Shown one piece after another: positions 9,368-16,978 of a DNA stretch of 64,000 nt. The stretch is taken from positions 2,480,001 to 2,544,000 of the forward strand of contig NZ_CP071795.1 in NCBI RefSeq assembly GCF_017498485.1, read 5' to 3'. The position numbers and the translations under genes are program-made. Origin of the DNA: Polaribacter batillariae (GTDB lineage Bacteria > Bacteroidota > Bacteroidia > Flavobacteriales > Flavobacteriaceae). Position 1 is the stretch's first letter, and the number at the start of each line of letters is the position of its first letter. Below the pieces are notes generated by a model. That model worked only from the letters and a program-made list of their open reading frames with translations, ran no database searches and was not told where the DNA came from.

Positions 9368-10600
9368 ATGAAATTCTTGTATGATATTGCCATTTTTTCC
9401 ACCTCATTATTGTTGCCAATAGTGGGTTTCTTCAATAAAAAAATAAAACTTTTTATGGATGGAAGAAAAGAAACATTTACCAAACTTAGCAAGTTAAAAA
9501 ATGCTAAAGTAATTTGGTTTCATGCAGCTTCGTTAGGAGAATTCGAACAAGCAAGACCTATTATCGAAGAATTAAAAAAGAAACACAAAAACAATACAAT
9601 TTTAGTTACTTTTTTTTCACCTTCAGGATACGAAATTCGAAAAAATTACAACCTAGCAGATGTAGTTTGTTATTTACCATTAGATTCTAAATCGAATGCG
9701 AGAAAATTCGTAGAATTAGCAAACCCAAAACTGGCAGTTTTTATAAAATACGAATTTTGGCCCAATCTTTTAAACGAATTAAAAAACAAGGAAGTTCCGA
9801 CTATTTTAGTTTCCGGAATTTTAAGAGAGAAGCAATTATTTTTTAAGAGTTATGGCGGATTTATGCAAAAATCTTTGGAGGCATTCCATCACTTTTTTGT
9901 GCAAGATGTAAATTCTGAAAAATTACTAAATTCCATCAATTTTAAAAATGTAACTGTTGCTGGAGATACTCGTTTCGATAGAGTTTCAAAAATATTAGAA
10001 CAAGACAACTCATTAGATTTTATTAACCATTTTAAAAACGACACATACACAATAGTTGCTGGAAGCACTTGGAAAGAAGATGAAGAGTTATTGGTAAATT
10101 ATATTAACAATACAGCTTTAAAAGACGAGAAAATTATCATTGCGCCACATAATATAAAATCTGAAGCAGTTTTAGCGCTTCAGAAATCAATCAATAAAAA
10201 AACAGTTTTATTTTCTGAAAAAGAAGGTAAAAATTTAAAAGATTATCAAGTCTTTATAATAAACACCATTGGAATTTTAACCAAAATTTACGCAACTGCA
10301 GATGTTGCTTATGTTGGTGGAGGTTTAAAAACAGGCTTACATAATATTTTAGAACCAGCAACTTTCGGAATTCCTATAGTGATTGGAAATAAATACGACA
10401 AATTTAAAGAAGCCGTAGATTTGGTAAAAATAGGTGGCTGTATTTCTATTAAAAATCAAGAAGAATTTACTTCAATTTTTACAAAGTTGAAGAACGATAT
10501 TAGCTTTAGAAATTTAACAGGAATTATCAATAAAAAATATATTGAAGACAATTTAGGAGCAACAAAATTAATTATGAATTATATAAAAAATAATATTTAG
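9368..10600 (+). CDS. waaA: 3-deoxy-D-manno-octulosonic acid (Kdo) transferase
   Basis: GT30 glycosyltransferase that adds Kdo to lipid A at the inner face of the cytoplasmic membrane. The protein (410 residues) begins MKFLYDIAIFSTSLLLPIVGF, the usual N-terminal membrane anchor. Family motifs seen include HAASLGEFEQARPI, TFFSPSGYEI, KYEFWPNLL, VSGILREKQLFF, AGDTRFDRV and the donor site YVGGGLKTGLHNILEPATFG. The ATG at 9368 was chosen over an in-frame TTG at 9353 because the TTG adds only five unconserved residues. Transcription is monocistronic or reads on into the permease genes. Confidence 0.95.
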   Translation: MKFLYDIAIFSTSLLLPIVGFFNKKIKLFMDGRKETFTKLSKLKNAKVIWFHAASLGEFEQARPIIEELKKKHKNNTILVTFFSPSGYEIRKNYNLADVVCYLPLDSKSNARKFVELANPKLAVFIKYEFWPNLLNELKNKEVPTILVSGILREKQLFFKSYGGFMQKSLEAFHHFFVQDVNSEKLLNSINFKNVTVAGDTRFDRVSKILEQDNSLDFINHFKNDTYTIVAGSTWKEDEELLVNYINNTALKDEKIIIAPHNIKSEAVLALQKSINKKTVLFSEKEGKNLKDYQVFIINTIGILTKIYATADVAYVGGGLKTGLHNILEPATFGIPIVIGNKYDKFKEAVDLVKIGGCISIKNQEEFTSIFTKLKNDISFRNLTGIINKKYIEDNLGATKLIMNYIKNNI

Positions 10601-10602
10601 AA

Positions 10603-10627
10603 TGTCTGTTCGAGCGCAGTCGAGAAC
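10603..10627. repeat. Palindromic repeat copy (TCGAGCGCAGTCGAG core)
   Basis: Begins TGTCTGTTCGAGCGCAGT, two bases after the waaA stop. All 25 bases occur again, inverted, inside the moeA coding sequence at 13030-13054. Near-relatives are at 11245-11270 and 24025-24044. Confidence 0.9.
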
Positions 10628-10646
10628 TAATACAAATTTATAAACT

Positions 10647-11204
10647 ATGGATTTTATTTTACAACCTTGGCCCTGGTATGTTGGCGGACCATTAATTGCA
10701 TTGTCACTTTTTCTTTATTTTTATTTTGGAAAAAATTTCGGAGCATCTACAAATTTCGAAACCTTGTGTACAATGGCTGGCGCAGGAAAAGTGTCAGATT
10801 ATTTTAAGAAAGATTGGAAAGAACGCGATTTTGCATTGCTTTTTGTAGTGGGTTTAATTATTGGCGGTTTTATTTCTGCAATGTATTTAATACCAAATAA
10901 AAATATAGATTTAAACCCAAAAACAGTGCAAGAATTAACAGATTTAGGTTTTAGCAATGTTGCAAACCAGTATTTTCCTGACGAAATTTTTAGTAAAGAA
11001 GTTGTGTTATCTTTAAAAGGATTTTTAATCTTAATCTTATCAGGTGTTTTAATTGGTTTTGGAACACGTTATGCAGGAGGCTGCACTTCTGGACACGCAA
11101 TTACGGGTTTAAGTAGTTTGCAATTACCATCTTTATTAGCAGTAATTGGGTTTTTTATTGGTGGTATTATTGCAGCTTGGTTTATAATTCCTGTTTTATT
11201 TTAG
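10647..11204 (+). CDS. YeeE/YedE-family sulfur-compound permease, first half
   Basis: 185 residues with four to five membrane helices and the YeeE/YedE signature GTRYAGGCTSGHAITGLSSLQ, whose conserved Cys takes part in thiosulfate passage in characterised relatives. One-piece YeeE proteins are about twice this length; here the second half is the next gene. The position directly before moaA, with a rhodanese-bearing moeB further on, suggests sulfur supply for molybdopterin or another sulfur cofactor, which is inference from context. Confidence 0.88.
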   Translation: MDFILQPWPWYVGGPLIALSLFLYFYFGKNFGASTNFETLCTMAGAGKVSDYFKKDWKERDFALLFVVGLIIGGFISAMYLIPNKNIDLNPKTVQELTDLGFSNVANQYFPDEIFSKEVVLSLKGFLILILSGVLIGFGTRYAGGCTSGHAITGLSSLQLPSLLAVIGFFIGGIIAAWFIIPVLF

Positions 11205-11244
11205 CCAATAATTGGCATTAGTCAAAAATTATTAAACTCAAAAA

Positions 11245-11270
11245 TGTCTCTTCGAGCGCAGTCGAGAAGT
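11245..11270. repeat. Palindromic repeat copy (TCGAGCGCAGTCGAG core)
   Basis: Begins TGTCTCTTCGAGCGCAGT and differs from the copy at 10603-10627 at only a few positions. It lies between the two permease halves, 27 bp before the second start codon. Confidence 0.85.
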
Positions 11271-11297
11271 TAGTTGAAAGTTTAAAATATTATCAAA

Positions 11298-11711
11298 ATG
11301 AAAAACATCAAATTTTTAATTCTCGGAGTCTTTTTCGCAATTGTATTAAGTAAAACACAAGCAATTTCGTGGTATCGATTTTACGAAATGTTTCGTTTTC
11401 AATCTTTCCATATGTTTGGAATTATTGGAGGCGCAGTTGTAATATCAGCAATTATTATGCAATTATTTAAAAGCGGAAAAATAAAAGACATTAATGGAAA
11501 TAAAATTGTGCCAAAACCAAAGAAAAAAGGATTTATTAGTACCATTTTAGGAGGAACCTTATTTGGGTTAGGTTGGGGAATTTCTGGTGCCTGTGCTGCA
11601 CCAATTTTTGTAATTCTTGGGTTTAAACCTTTACCAGCATTAATCTTGTTAATTGGTGCACTTTTAGGAGCGTTTTTATATGGAGTTGTAAGTAAAAAAC
11701 TACCAAATTAG
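11298..11711 (+). CDS. YeeE/YedE-family permease, second half (DUF6691-like)
   Basis: 137 residues, about four membrane helices. The segment GGTLFGLGWGISGACAAPIFVILGFKPLPALILLIGALLGAFLYG matches the second YeeE repeat, with a Cys (ISGAC) at the place of the Cys in the first half. Together with the upstream gene it rebuilds a full two-repeat sulfur-compound channel. A palindromic repeat separates the two genes. Confidence 0.85.
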   Translation: MKNIKFLILGVFFAIVLSKTQAISWYRFYEMFRFQSFHMFGIIGGAVVISAIIMQLFKSGKIKDINGNKIVPKPKKKGFISTILGGTLFGLGWGISGACAAPIFVILGFKPLPALILLIGALLGAFLYGVVSKKLPN

Positions 11712-11758
11712 CATAAAAATAAGTGATTATTATCATAAATTAAGCATTAAAAACAGTG

Positions 11759-11766
11759 TAATTTTG
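11759..11766 (+). promoter_or_regulatory. Promoter -7 element of moaA
   Basis: TAATTTTG matches TAnnTTTG exactly and ends only 6 bases before the moaA ATG at 11773. The expected start of transcription is within a few bases of the ATG, implying a leaderless or near-leaderless message. No good TTG -33 element is visible. Confidence 0.6.
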
Positions 11767-11772
11767 CATTAA

Positions 11773-12765
11773 ATGAGCAAATTAATAGACAATTTCGGGC
11801 GACAAATGCAATATGTACGTTTAGCGGTTACAGATCGCTGTAACTTGCGTTGCCAATATTGCATGCCAGCTCATGGAATCGCGATTGTACCAAGACAAGA
11901 GTTACTCTCTTACAAAGAGATGTATCGTTTAATTCGAGTGTTAACAGAATTGGGGGTTAAAAAAGTACGTTTAACAGGTGGCGAACCTTTTGTTCGTAAA
12001 GATTTTGTTGCATTTTTAAAAATGTTGTCTTATAACGATTTGTTAGATGCGATTAATATTACCACAAATGGCGCAATGATTTCTCAACACATTCCAACGA
12101 TTGAAAAGTTAGAAAAAGTAAAACACATCAATTTAAGTATCGATAGTTTACAAAGAGAAAAGTTTGCAAAAATTACACGAAGAGACGTTTTTCCTGAAGT
12201 TTACAAAACATTCGAATTGCTTGAAAAAAGTAGTTTACATTTAAAACTAAATGTAGTTGTACAATCTGGTTTTAATACCGACGAAATTGTAGATTTTGTA
12301 AGGCTAACAAAAGATAAAAATGTAGCTGTTCGTTTTATTGAAGAAATGCCTTTTAATGGAAAAGGACAAAGAGAAATTCAAGAAAATTGGTCGTTTAACA
12401 AAATTTTAAACGAGATAAAAACCGAGTTTGATGTTCAGGAAATCAAATCAGAAAAATCTTCTACTTCAAGAAATTATAAAGTTGAAAATCATTTAGGTTC
12501 AGTTGGAATTATTCCTGCATTTACAAGAACCATTTGCAACGATTGTAATCGCATTAGAATCACTTCTACAGGAACTTTTAAAAATTGCTTATTTGATGAT
12601 GGTGTTTTTAATCTTCGAGATTTTATAAGAAAAGGAGCGTCTAATAACGATTTAAAAGAACTTTTTTTATCTTTAGTAAAGCAAAAACCAGAAAACGGAT
12701 TTATAGCAGAAGCAAACCGTAAAAAAGGCAGCGTTTCTGAAAGTATGAGTACCATTGGAGGGTAA
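11773..12765 (+). CDS. moaA: GTP 3',8-cyclase MoaA
   Basis: 330-residue radical SAM enzyme for the first step of molybdenum cofactor synthesis, turning GTP into 3',8-cyclo-7,8-dihydro-GTP with MoaC completing cPMP. The SAM-binding 4Fe-4S cluster motif is C23-x3-C27-x2-C30 (DRCNLRCQYC) and the C-terminal GTP-binding cluster uses C255, C258 and C272 (CNDCNR...NC). LTGGEPFVRKDF is the SAM-binding GGEP motif and the protein ends in the required Gly-Gly. It opens the cofactor gene set that runs to moeB. Confidence 0.97.
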   Translation: MSKLIDNFGRQMQYVRLAVTDRCNLRCQYCMPAHGIAIVPRQELLSYKEMYRLIRVLTELGVKKVRLTGGEPFVRKDFVAFLKMLSYNDLLDAINITTNGAMISQHIPTIEKLEKVKHINLSIDSLQREKFAKITRRDVFPEVYKTFELLEKSSLHLKLNVVVQSGFNTDEIVDFVRLTKDKNVAVRFIEEMPFNGKGQREIQENWSFNKILNEIKTEFDVQEIKSEKSSTSRNYKVENHLGSVGIIPAFTRTICNDCNRIRITSTGTFKNCLFDDGVFNLRDFIRKGASNNDLKELFLSLVKQKPENGFIAEANRKKGSVSESMSTIGG

Positions 12766-12777
12766 AAAGGTTTAATT

Positions 12778-12836
12778 GTGTAATTGTTTAAACATAGAAA
12801 TCTCAATTATACAATTACACAAATAAACAATTACAC
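12778..12836. repeat. Inverted repeat in the moaA-moeA spacer
   Basis: GTGTAATTGTTTA (12778-12790) and its exact reverse complement (12824-12836) flank a 33-base loop that itself contains a near-copy (ACAATTACACAA). There is no U-run at its 3' end, so it does not look like a simple terminator. Confidence 0.75.
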
Positions 12837-12845
12837 GTTTTTGAA

Positions 12846-14090
12846 ATGATTTTAGTAAAAGAAGCAAAAAATATAATTTTAAATTCAACTCAAAACTTTG
12901 GAGTTAAAGAAATTCCATTTCTAAAATCTGTAGGGAGCATTTTAAAAGAAGATATTCTTGCAGATAGAGATTTTCCACCATTTAACAGAGTTGCTATGGA
13001 TGGAATTGCAGTTGATTTTCAAGAATTTAGTTCTCGACTGCGCTCGAACAGACAATTAAAATTTAAAATTGAAGGAATTCAGCCAGCAGGAAGTGCCCAA
13101 ATCACTTTAAAAAATCCAGAAAATTGTATTGAAGTGATGACTGGTGCAATGCTTCCTAAAAATGCAAATACGGTAATTCGTTATGAAGATGTTACCATCG
13201 AAAACGGAATCGCAACAATTAATATTGATGAGATTAAAGACCGTCAAAATGTTCATCCAAAGGGAAAAGACGGAAAACTTGGTGATGTATTAATCAAACA
13301 AAACACAAAAATATCTGCAGCAGAAATTGGTGTTTTGGCAACTGTTGGAAAATCTTTTGTAAAAGTTGCAAAGCAACCAAAAGTAATGATAGTTTCTACT
13401 GGTGATGAATTGGTTGGTGTAGATGAAACTCCACTAGAACATCAAATTAGAAGAAGCAATGTGTTTACATTGGTTTCACTATTAGAAAAACTAAATATTC
13501 CTTCTGAAACTGCCCATATTACAGATGATAAACCCATTTTAAAACAAAAAATAGCAACCTATTTACAAGAATATGATGTGTTGTTGTTCAGTGGAGCAGT
13601 CAGTAAAGGTAAGTTCGATTTTTTACCCGAAGTTTTTAAAGAATTAGGCGTAAAAAAACTATTACATAAAGTTGCACAAAGACCAGGAAAACCCTTTTGG
13701 TTTGGGCGTAAAATATTTTCGAATGCAGATAAACATAAAGAGAATCAATACAAAAAGAACACAATTGTGTTCGGGTTTCCTGGAAACCCAATTTCTACAT
13801 TTGTAAATTGTTTGGCGTATTTTTATCCTTGGTATTACAAATCAGTTGGTTTATCAGTCGCCGAAGAAACCGCAATTTTAGCAGAAAATGTTACTTTTAA
13901 ACCCAATTTAACCTATTTTTTACAAGTGAAATTGAGTTATAAATTCGGACATTTAGTGGCAAGTCCAATTGCAGGAAATGGTTCTGGAGATTTAGCAAGT
14001 TTGGTACATGCAGATGCGTTTCTTCAATTGCCAAATGATAAAAATGAGTTTAAAAGTGGAGAGGTTTTTCCAGTAATTAGATACAGATAA
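12846..14090 (+). CDS. moeA: Molybdopterin molybdotransferase MoeA with repeat-encoded insert
   Basis: MoeA inserts molybdate into adenylated molybdopterin in the cytoplasm. The 414-residue protein shows DRDFPPFNRVAMDGIAV, EVMTGAMLPKNANTVIRYEDV, the molybdopterin-binding VMIVSTGDELV, the substrate-site LLFSGAVSKGKFDF, and GFPGNPIS. Residues 62-70 (SSRLRSNRQ) are encoded by an inverted palindromic repeat copy, inserted in frame between GIAVDFQEF and LKFKIEGIQPAG, most likely in a surface loop between domains. The frame is intact, so the protein should be functional. A 700-bp repeat array follows. Confidence 0.95.
   Translation: MILVKEAKNIILNSTQNFGVKEIPFLKSVGSILKEDILADRDFPPFNRVAMDGIAVDFQEFSSRLRSNRQLKFKIEGIQPAGSAQITLKNPENCIEVMTGAMLPKNANTVIRYEDVTIENGIATINIDEIKDRQNVHPKGKDGKLGDVLIKQNTKISAAEIGVLATVGKSFVKVAKQPKVMIVSTGDELVGVDETPLEHQIRRSNVFTLVSLLEKLNIPSETAHITDDKPILKQKIATYLQEYDVLLFSGAVSKGKFDFLPEVFKELGVKKLLHKVAQRPGKPFWFGRKIFSNADKHKENQYKKNTIVFGFPGNPISTFVNCLAYFYPWYYKSVGLSVAEETAILAENVTFKPNLTYFLQVKLSYKFGHLVASPIAGNGSGDLASLVHADAFLQLPNDKNEFKSGEVFPVIRYR
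13030..13054. repeat. Palindromic repeat copy inside moeA
   Basis: Starts GTTCTCGACTGCGCTCGAAC. It is the exact reverse complement of 10603-10627 over 25 bases and is translated in frame as SSRLRSNRQ. Confidence 0.92.
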
Positions 14091-14119
14091 GGCTGTTTCC
14101 ATAAACAAATTCACGAGCT

Positions 14120-14872
14120 GTCAGTTCGAGTGGTTTTTCTGACGTAGGAAGAAAAATTGTATCGAGAACTTGTAAAGAAGAGTGTAAAACTTCTCGATAC
14201 AATTCTGCCCAAAAGCGGAATTACTCGAAGTGACAGCGCGTTTACAACGAGACGCAAGAGTAAGCACATACAGTCAGTTCGAGTGAATTTTTTATTGGAA
14301 TGAAATGGAAATATAAAATTTGTATCGAGAACTTGTAAAGAAGAGTGTAAAACTTCTCGATACAATTCCGCCCAAAAGCGGAATCACTCGAAGTGACAGA
14401 GCGTGAGCAACAAAACGTAAGAGTAAGCAAGTACTGTCAGTTCGAGTGAATTTTTTATTGAAATGAAATGGAAATAGAAAATTTGTATCGAGAACTTGTA
14501 AAGAAGAGAGTAAAACTTCTCGATACAATTCCGCCCAAAAGCGGAATCACTCGAAGTGACAGAGCGTGAGCAACAAAACGTAAGAGTAAGCAAGTACTGT
14601 CAGTTCGAGTGAATTTTTTATTGAAATGAAATGGAAATAGAAAATTTGTATCGAGAACTTGTAAAGAAGAGAGTAAAACTTCTCGATACAATTCTGCCCA
14701 AAAGCGGAATTACTCGAAGTGACAGTGCGTGAGCAACAAAACGGAAGAGTAAGCAAGTACTGTCAGTTCGAGTGGTTTTTCTGACGTAGGAAGAAAAATT
14801 GTATCGAGAACATTTTAGATGAATAACTTCTCGATACAAAATTCTTGAAAAAAGAATTTCACTCGAAGTGAC
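14120..14872. repeat. Array of five cloverleaf-forming repeats
   Basis: Units begin with GTCAGTTCGAGTG at 14120, 14273, 14436, 14599 and 14762; spacing is 153, 163, 163 and 163 bp. In each, an outer stem (GTCAGTTCGAGTG with CACTCGAAGTGAC or a wobble variant) encloses three hairpins. In unit 3 the parts abut exactly: outer 14436-14449/14547-14560, arm 1 14450-14459/14473-14482, arm 2 14483-14494/14517-14528, arm 3 14529-14534/14541-14546. Units 1 and 5 carry a different arm 1, and unit 5 a different arm 3, yet still pair. The spacers between cores contain GCGTGAGCAACAAAACG. Short minus-strand open frames in the array are by-products of the repetition. No gene is seen in 14091-14917. Confidence 0.93.
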
Positions 14873-14917
14873 AACACGTGTTACTGGCTTAAAATAAAAT
14901 TGAAAAAATTACAGTTA

Positions 14918-15397
14918 ATGAGCAATTTCACACACATCAACAAAAAAGGAAATCCTAAAATGGTAAATGTTTCCGATAAGAAAATTACCAAAAGAACAGC
15001 CCTTGCAAAAGCAACCATGTTTTTAGGAAAAGAAGTGATTTCTAATTTTTCGAATGACGAATTAACGACCAAAAAAGGACCTGTTTTTCAAACCGCAATT
15101 ATTGCAGGAATTCAAGGGGTAAAAAAAACATCAGAATTAATACCAATGTGCCATCCATTATTAATTAATGGAGTAGATATTGATATTCAAATAATCGATT
15201 TAGAACATATAGAAGTGCTTTGTAAAGTTACTATCGAAGGAAAAACAGGAGTAGAAATGGAAGCTCTAACGGGTGCAAACATTGCTTGTTTAACGATTTA
15301 CGATATGTGTAAAAGCATCAGTAAAAAAATGGTAATTAAAGAAGTAAAGTTGGTAGAAAAAACAGGTGGAAAGTCGGATATTAAAATCATATCTTAA
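14918..15397 (+). CDS. moaC: Cyclic pyranopterin monophosphate synthase MoaC
   Basis: 159 residues, the usual MoaC length. With MoaA it converts 3',8-cyclo-7,8-dihydro-GTP to cyclic pyranopterin monophosphate. Key motifs are AKATMFLG, ELIPMCHPLLINGVDID and GKTGVEMEALTGANIACLTIYDMCKS. The ATG at 14918 fits the usual MoaC N-terminus; an in-frame TTG at 14900 adds six unconserved residues and was rejected. It is separated from moeA by the repeat array and followed by a palindromic element before the mobA-like gene. Confidence 0.97.
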   Translation: MSNFTHINKKGNPKMVNVSDKKITKRTALAKATMFLGKEVISNFSNDELTTKKGPVFQTAIIAGIQGVKKTSELIPMCHPLLINGVDIDIQIIDLEHIEVLCKVTIEGKTGVEMEALTGANIACLTIYDMCKSISKKMVIKEVKLVEKTGGKSDIKIIS

Positions 15398-15452
15398 TTA
15401 GGCGCAAGGAAGAAACACTCTTGTGTTATTTTAAGAATATAAAACGTTAAAT

Positions 15453-15529
15453 TGTCATTTCGAACGAAACGAAGTGGAGTTGAGAAATCTCTCTTTTGTT
15501 TGAGATTTCTCCATAAAGTCGAAATGAAA
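15453..15529. repeat. Palindromic element before the mobA-like gene
   Basis: Outer arms TCATTTCGA (15455-15463) and TCGAAATGA (15519-15527) enclose a perfect 10-bp hairpin GAGAAATCTC (15482-15491) / GAGATTTCTC (15502-15511). It belongs to the same TGTCATTTCGA...GAGAAATCT family as the in-frame copy at 16281-16307. Confidence 0.82.
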
Positions 15530-15557
15530 TAAATATACTGAATTAAATTCAGCAAAA

Positions 15558-16703
15558 ATGAAAAAACACAAAAAACACACAAATTTAGAAAAAAGAGATA
15601 ACGATAACTTCTCACCCAATGAAATTGCTATTTTAGGAACCGATTGTGGTGTCATTTCAAATTTGGTTCATAATGTTTCAGTAAAATTATCAAACTATAA
15701 ATTAGCGTATTTCGATGCTTCTCACGCAAAATCTCTCGACTTCGCTCGAGATAACAATTATAGGTTATCTGAATATACTTTTCATCATCAAGGAAATGTA
15801 CAAATTACCACTTCTGGAAACGTAAATAAGTTTGAGCAACGTTTGCAATTTGCGCAATACGATTATGTTTTTATCAATGGAAATCATTATCAAGGCGCAA
15901 AACAAATTCTAATTTTAGACGAAGCAAAAGAAGCTTCTGTATTCAAAAGATTGGAGCAATTAGACAGCATTCAGTTTGTTGTGAAGTTGAAGGAAGAAAC
16001 GGATTTTTTTGATTTTTTAGTGGCCAAATATCCAAACATAAAAAACAAGCTTTGCTATACAATTAATGAAGTAGATAAAATTGCAAATCATATAAACAAT
16101 CTCATTCAAGAGAAAATTGCTCCGATAAAAGGGCTTGTTTTAGTTGGTGGAAAAAGCACTAGAATGGGACAAGACAAATCTGAACTCAATTATTTTGGAA
16201 AACCACAAAAAGAATACGCAAAAGAGTTGTTAGAAAACAATAATTTTGAAACGTACTATTCAGTCCAGAATGAATCTTCTGTCATTTCGAGCGAAGTCGA
16301 GAAATCTCAAAACGAAATCCCAGATAAATTTCTAAACCTTGGACCTTTTGGTGGCATTTGTTCTGCGTTTCAGAAAGACCCAAATTCGGCTTGGTTGGTT
16401 TTGGCAACAGACGTCCCTTTTGTAAACGATGCTGTAATTCAGCAATTATTAAAACATAGAAATCCGAGTAAAGTTGCCACAGCAATTAAAGGAAAAAACA
16501 AGGAATTTGTAGAACCTTTAATTACCATTTACGAACCCAAAGCCTATACAATTTTACTGCAATATTTAGCACAAGGTTATTCTTGTCCGCGTAAAATGCT
16601 AATTAATTCTGATATTGAAATTGTAGAAATTGAGGATGCATTTATTAGAAATGTAAATACTCCAGAAGAGTTTGAAGATGCGAAAAAAGAGATTAATAAT
16701 TAA
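15558..16703 (+). CDS. mobA: Molybdenum cofactor guanylyltransferase (MobA-like) with N-terminal domain
   Basis: 381 residues. The C-terminal ~190 residues are a nucleotidyltransferase of MobA type: LVLVGGKSTRMGQDKSEL (loop binding the nucleotide), LGPFGGICSAF, ATDVPFVNDAVI (metal-binding Asp) and NVNTPEEFEDAK. It would attach GMP or CMP to molybdopterin. The N-terminal ~190 residues (EIAILGTDCGVISNLVHNVSVKL) resemble MobB in layout but lack a clear Walker A lysine. Two repeat-encoded segments occur in frame: SLDFARD (residues 59-65) and VISSEVEKS (242-250). The nucleotide specificity is not known. Confidence 0.85.
   Translation: MKKHKKHTNLEKRDNDNFSPNEIAILGTDCGVISNLVHNVSVKLSNYKLAYFDASHAKSLDFARDNNYRLSEYTFHHQGNVQITTSGNVNKFEQRLQFAQYDYVFINGNHYQGAKQILILDEAKEASVFKRLEQLDSIQFVVKLKEETDFFDFLVAKYPNIKNKLCYTINEVDKIANHINNLIQEKIAPIKGLVLVGGKSTRMGQDKSELNYFGKPQKEYAKELLENNNFETYYSVQNESSVISSEVEKSQNEIPDKFLNLGPFGGICSAFQKDPNSAWLVLATDVPFVNDAVIQQLLKHRNPSKVATAIKGKNKEFVEPLITIYEPKAYTILLQYLAQGYSCPRKMLINSDIEIVEIEDAFIRNVNTPEEFEDAKKEINN
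15730..15752. repeat. Palindromic repeat inside the mobA-like gene, copy 1
   Basis: ATCTCTCGACTTCGCTCGAG lies in the coding frame and gives the peptide SLDFARD. It is an inverted TCGAGCGAAGTCGAGA core. Confidence 0.85.
16281..16307. repeat. Palindromic repeat inside the mobA-like gene, copy 2
   Basis: Starts GTCATTTCGAGCGAAGTCGA and ends GAAATCT; translated in frame as VISSEVEKS. It lies between YYSVQNES and QNEIPDKFLNLGPFGG, a linker before the conserved GPFGG motif. Confidence 0.9.
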
Positions 16704-16705
16704 AA

Positions 16706-16757
16706 AGTTCTCGATACAATTCTGATAAAAAAATCAGAATCACTCGAACTGACAATG
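16706..16757. repeat. Truncated cloverleaf repeat (3' half)
   Basis: Contains GTTCTCGATACA, the hairpin ATTCTGAT...ATCAGAAT and the outer arm CACTCGAACTGAC, i.e. the right half of the array element after the mobA-like stop. The arm 3 sequence differs from all array copies but is still self-complementary. The left half is absent. Confidence 0.82.
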
Positions 16758-16814
16758 CGTTTTTAGACTGATTAACGTACTGTCACTTCAAGTGAATTTG
16801 TAAAGAATGAACGA

Positions 16815-16937
16815 ATGTCATTTCAACTTTATGGAGAAATCTTAAAGTAATTCGCGATACAGTTTGTCAATTCCGTAGGAATTTCAACGCTTTGTTGCTC
16901 ACTCTTGAGTGAGACCCTTTCAGAGTAACAAACTGTG
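16815..16937. repeat. Composite palindromic element upstream of moeB
   Basis: A TGTCATTTCAACTTTATGG...GAGAAATCT remnant (16815-16843) is followed by an element with outer arms ACAGTTTGT (16859-16867) and ACAAACTGT (16928-16936). These enclose hairpins AATTCC/GGAATT and CTCACTC/GAGTGAG. The 275-bp spacer before moeB is otherwise without genes. Confidence 0.72.
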
Positions 16938-16978
16938 TGTATAATAAAAAAAAAGATACTGAAATAAATTCAGCATAA

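Noticed and set aside
14111..14839. Several overlapping minus-strand open frames of 60-84 codons
   Set aside because: They are periodic translations of the repeat units (same peptides recurring) with no start signals; by-products of low stop density.
14120..14872. CRISPR array
   Set aside because: The units are about 163 bp with internal hairpins and nearly identical throughout; there are no unique spacers of CRISPR length and no cas genes.
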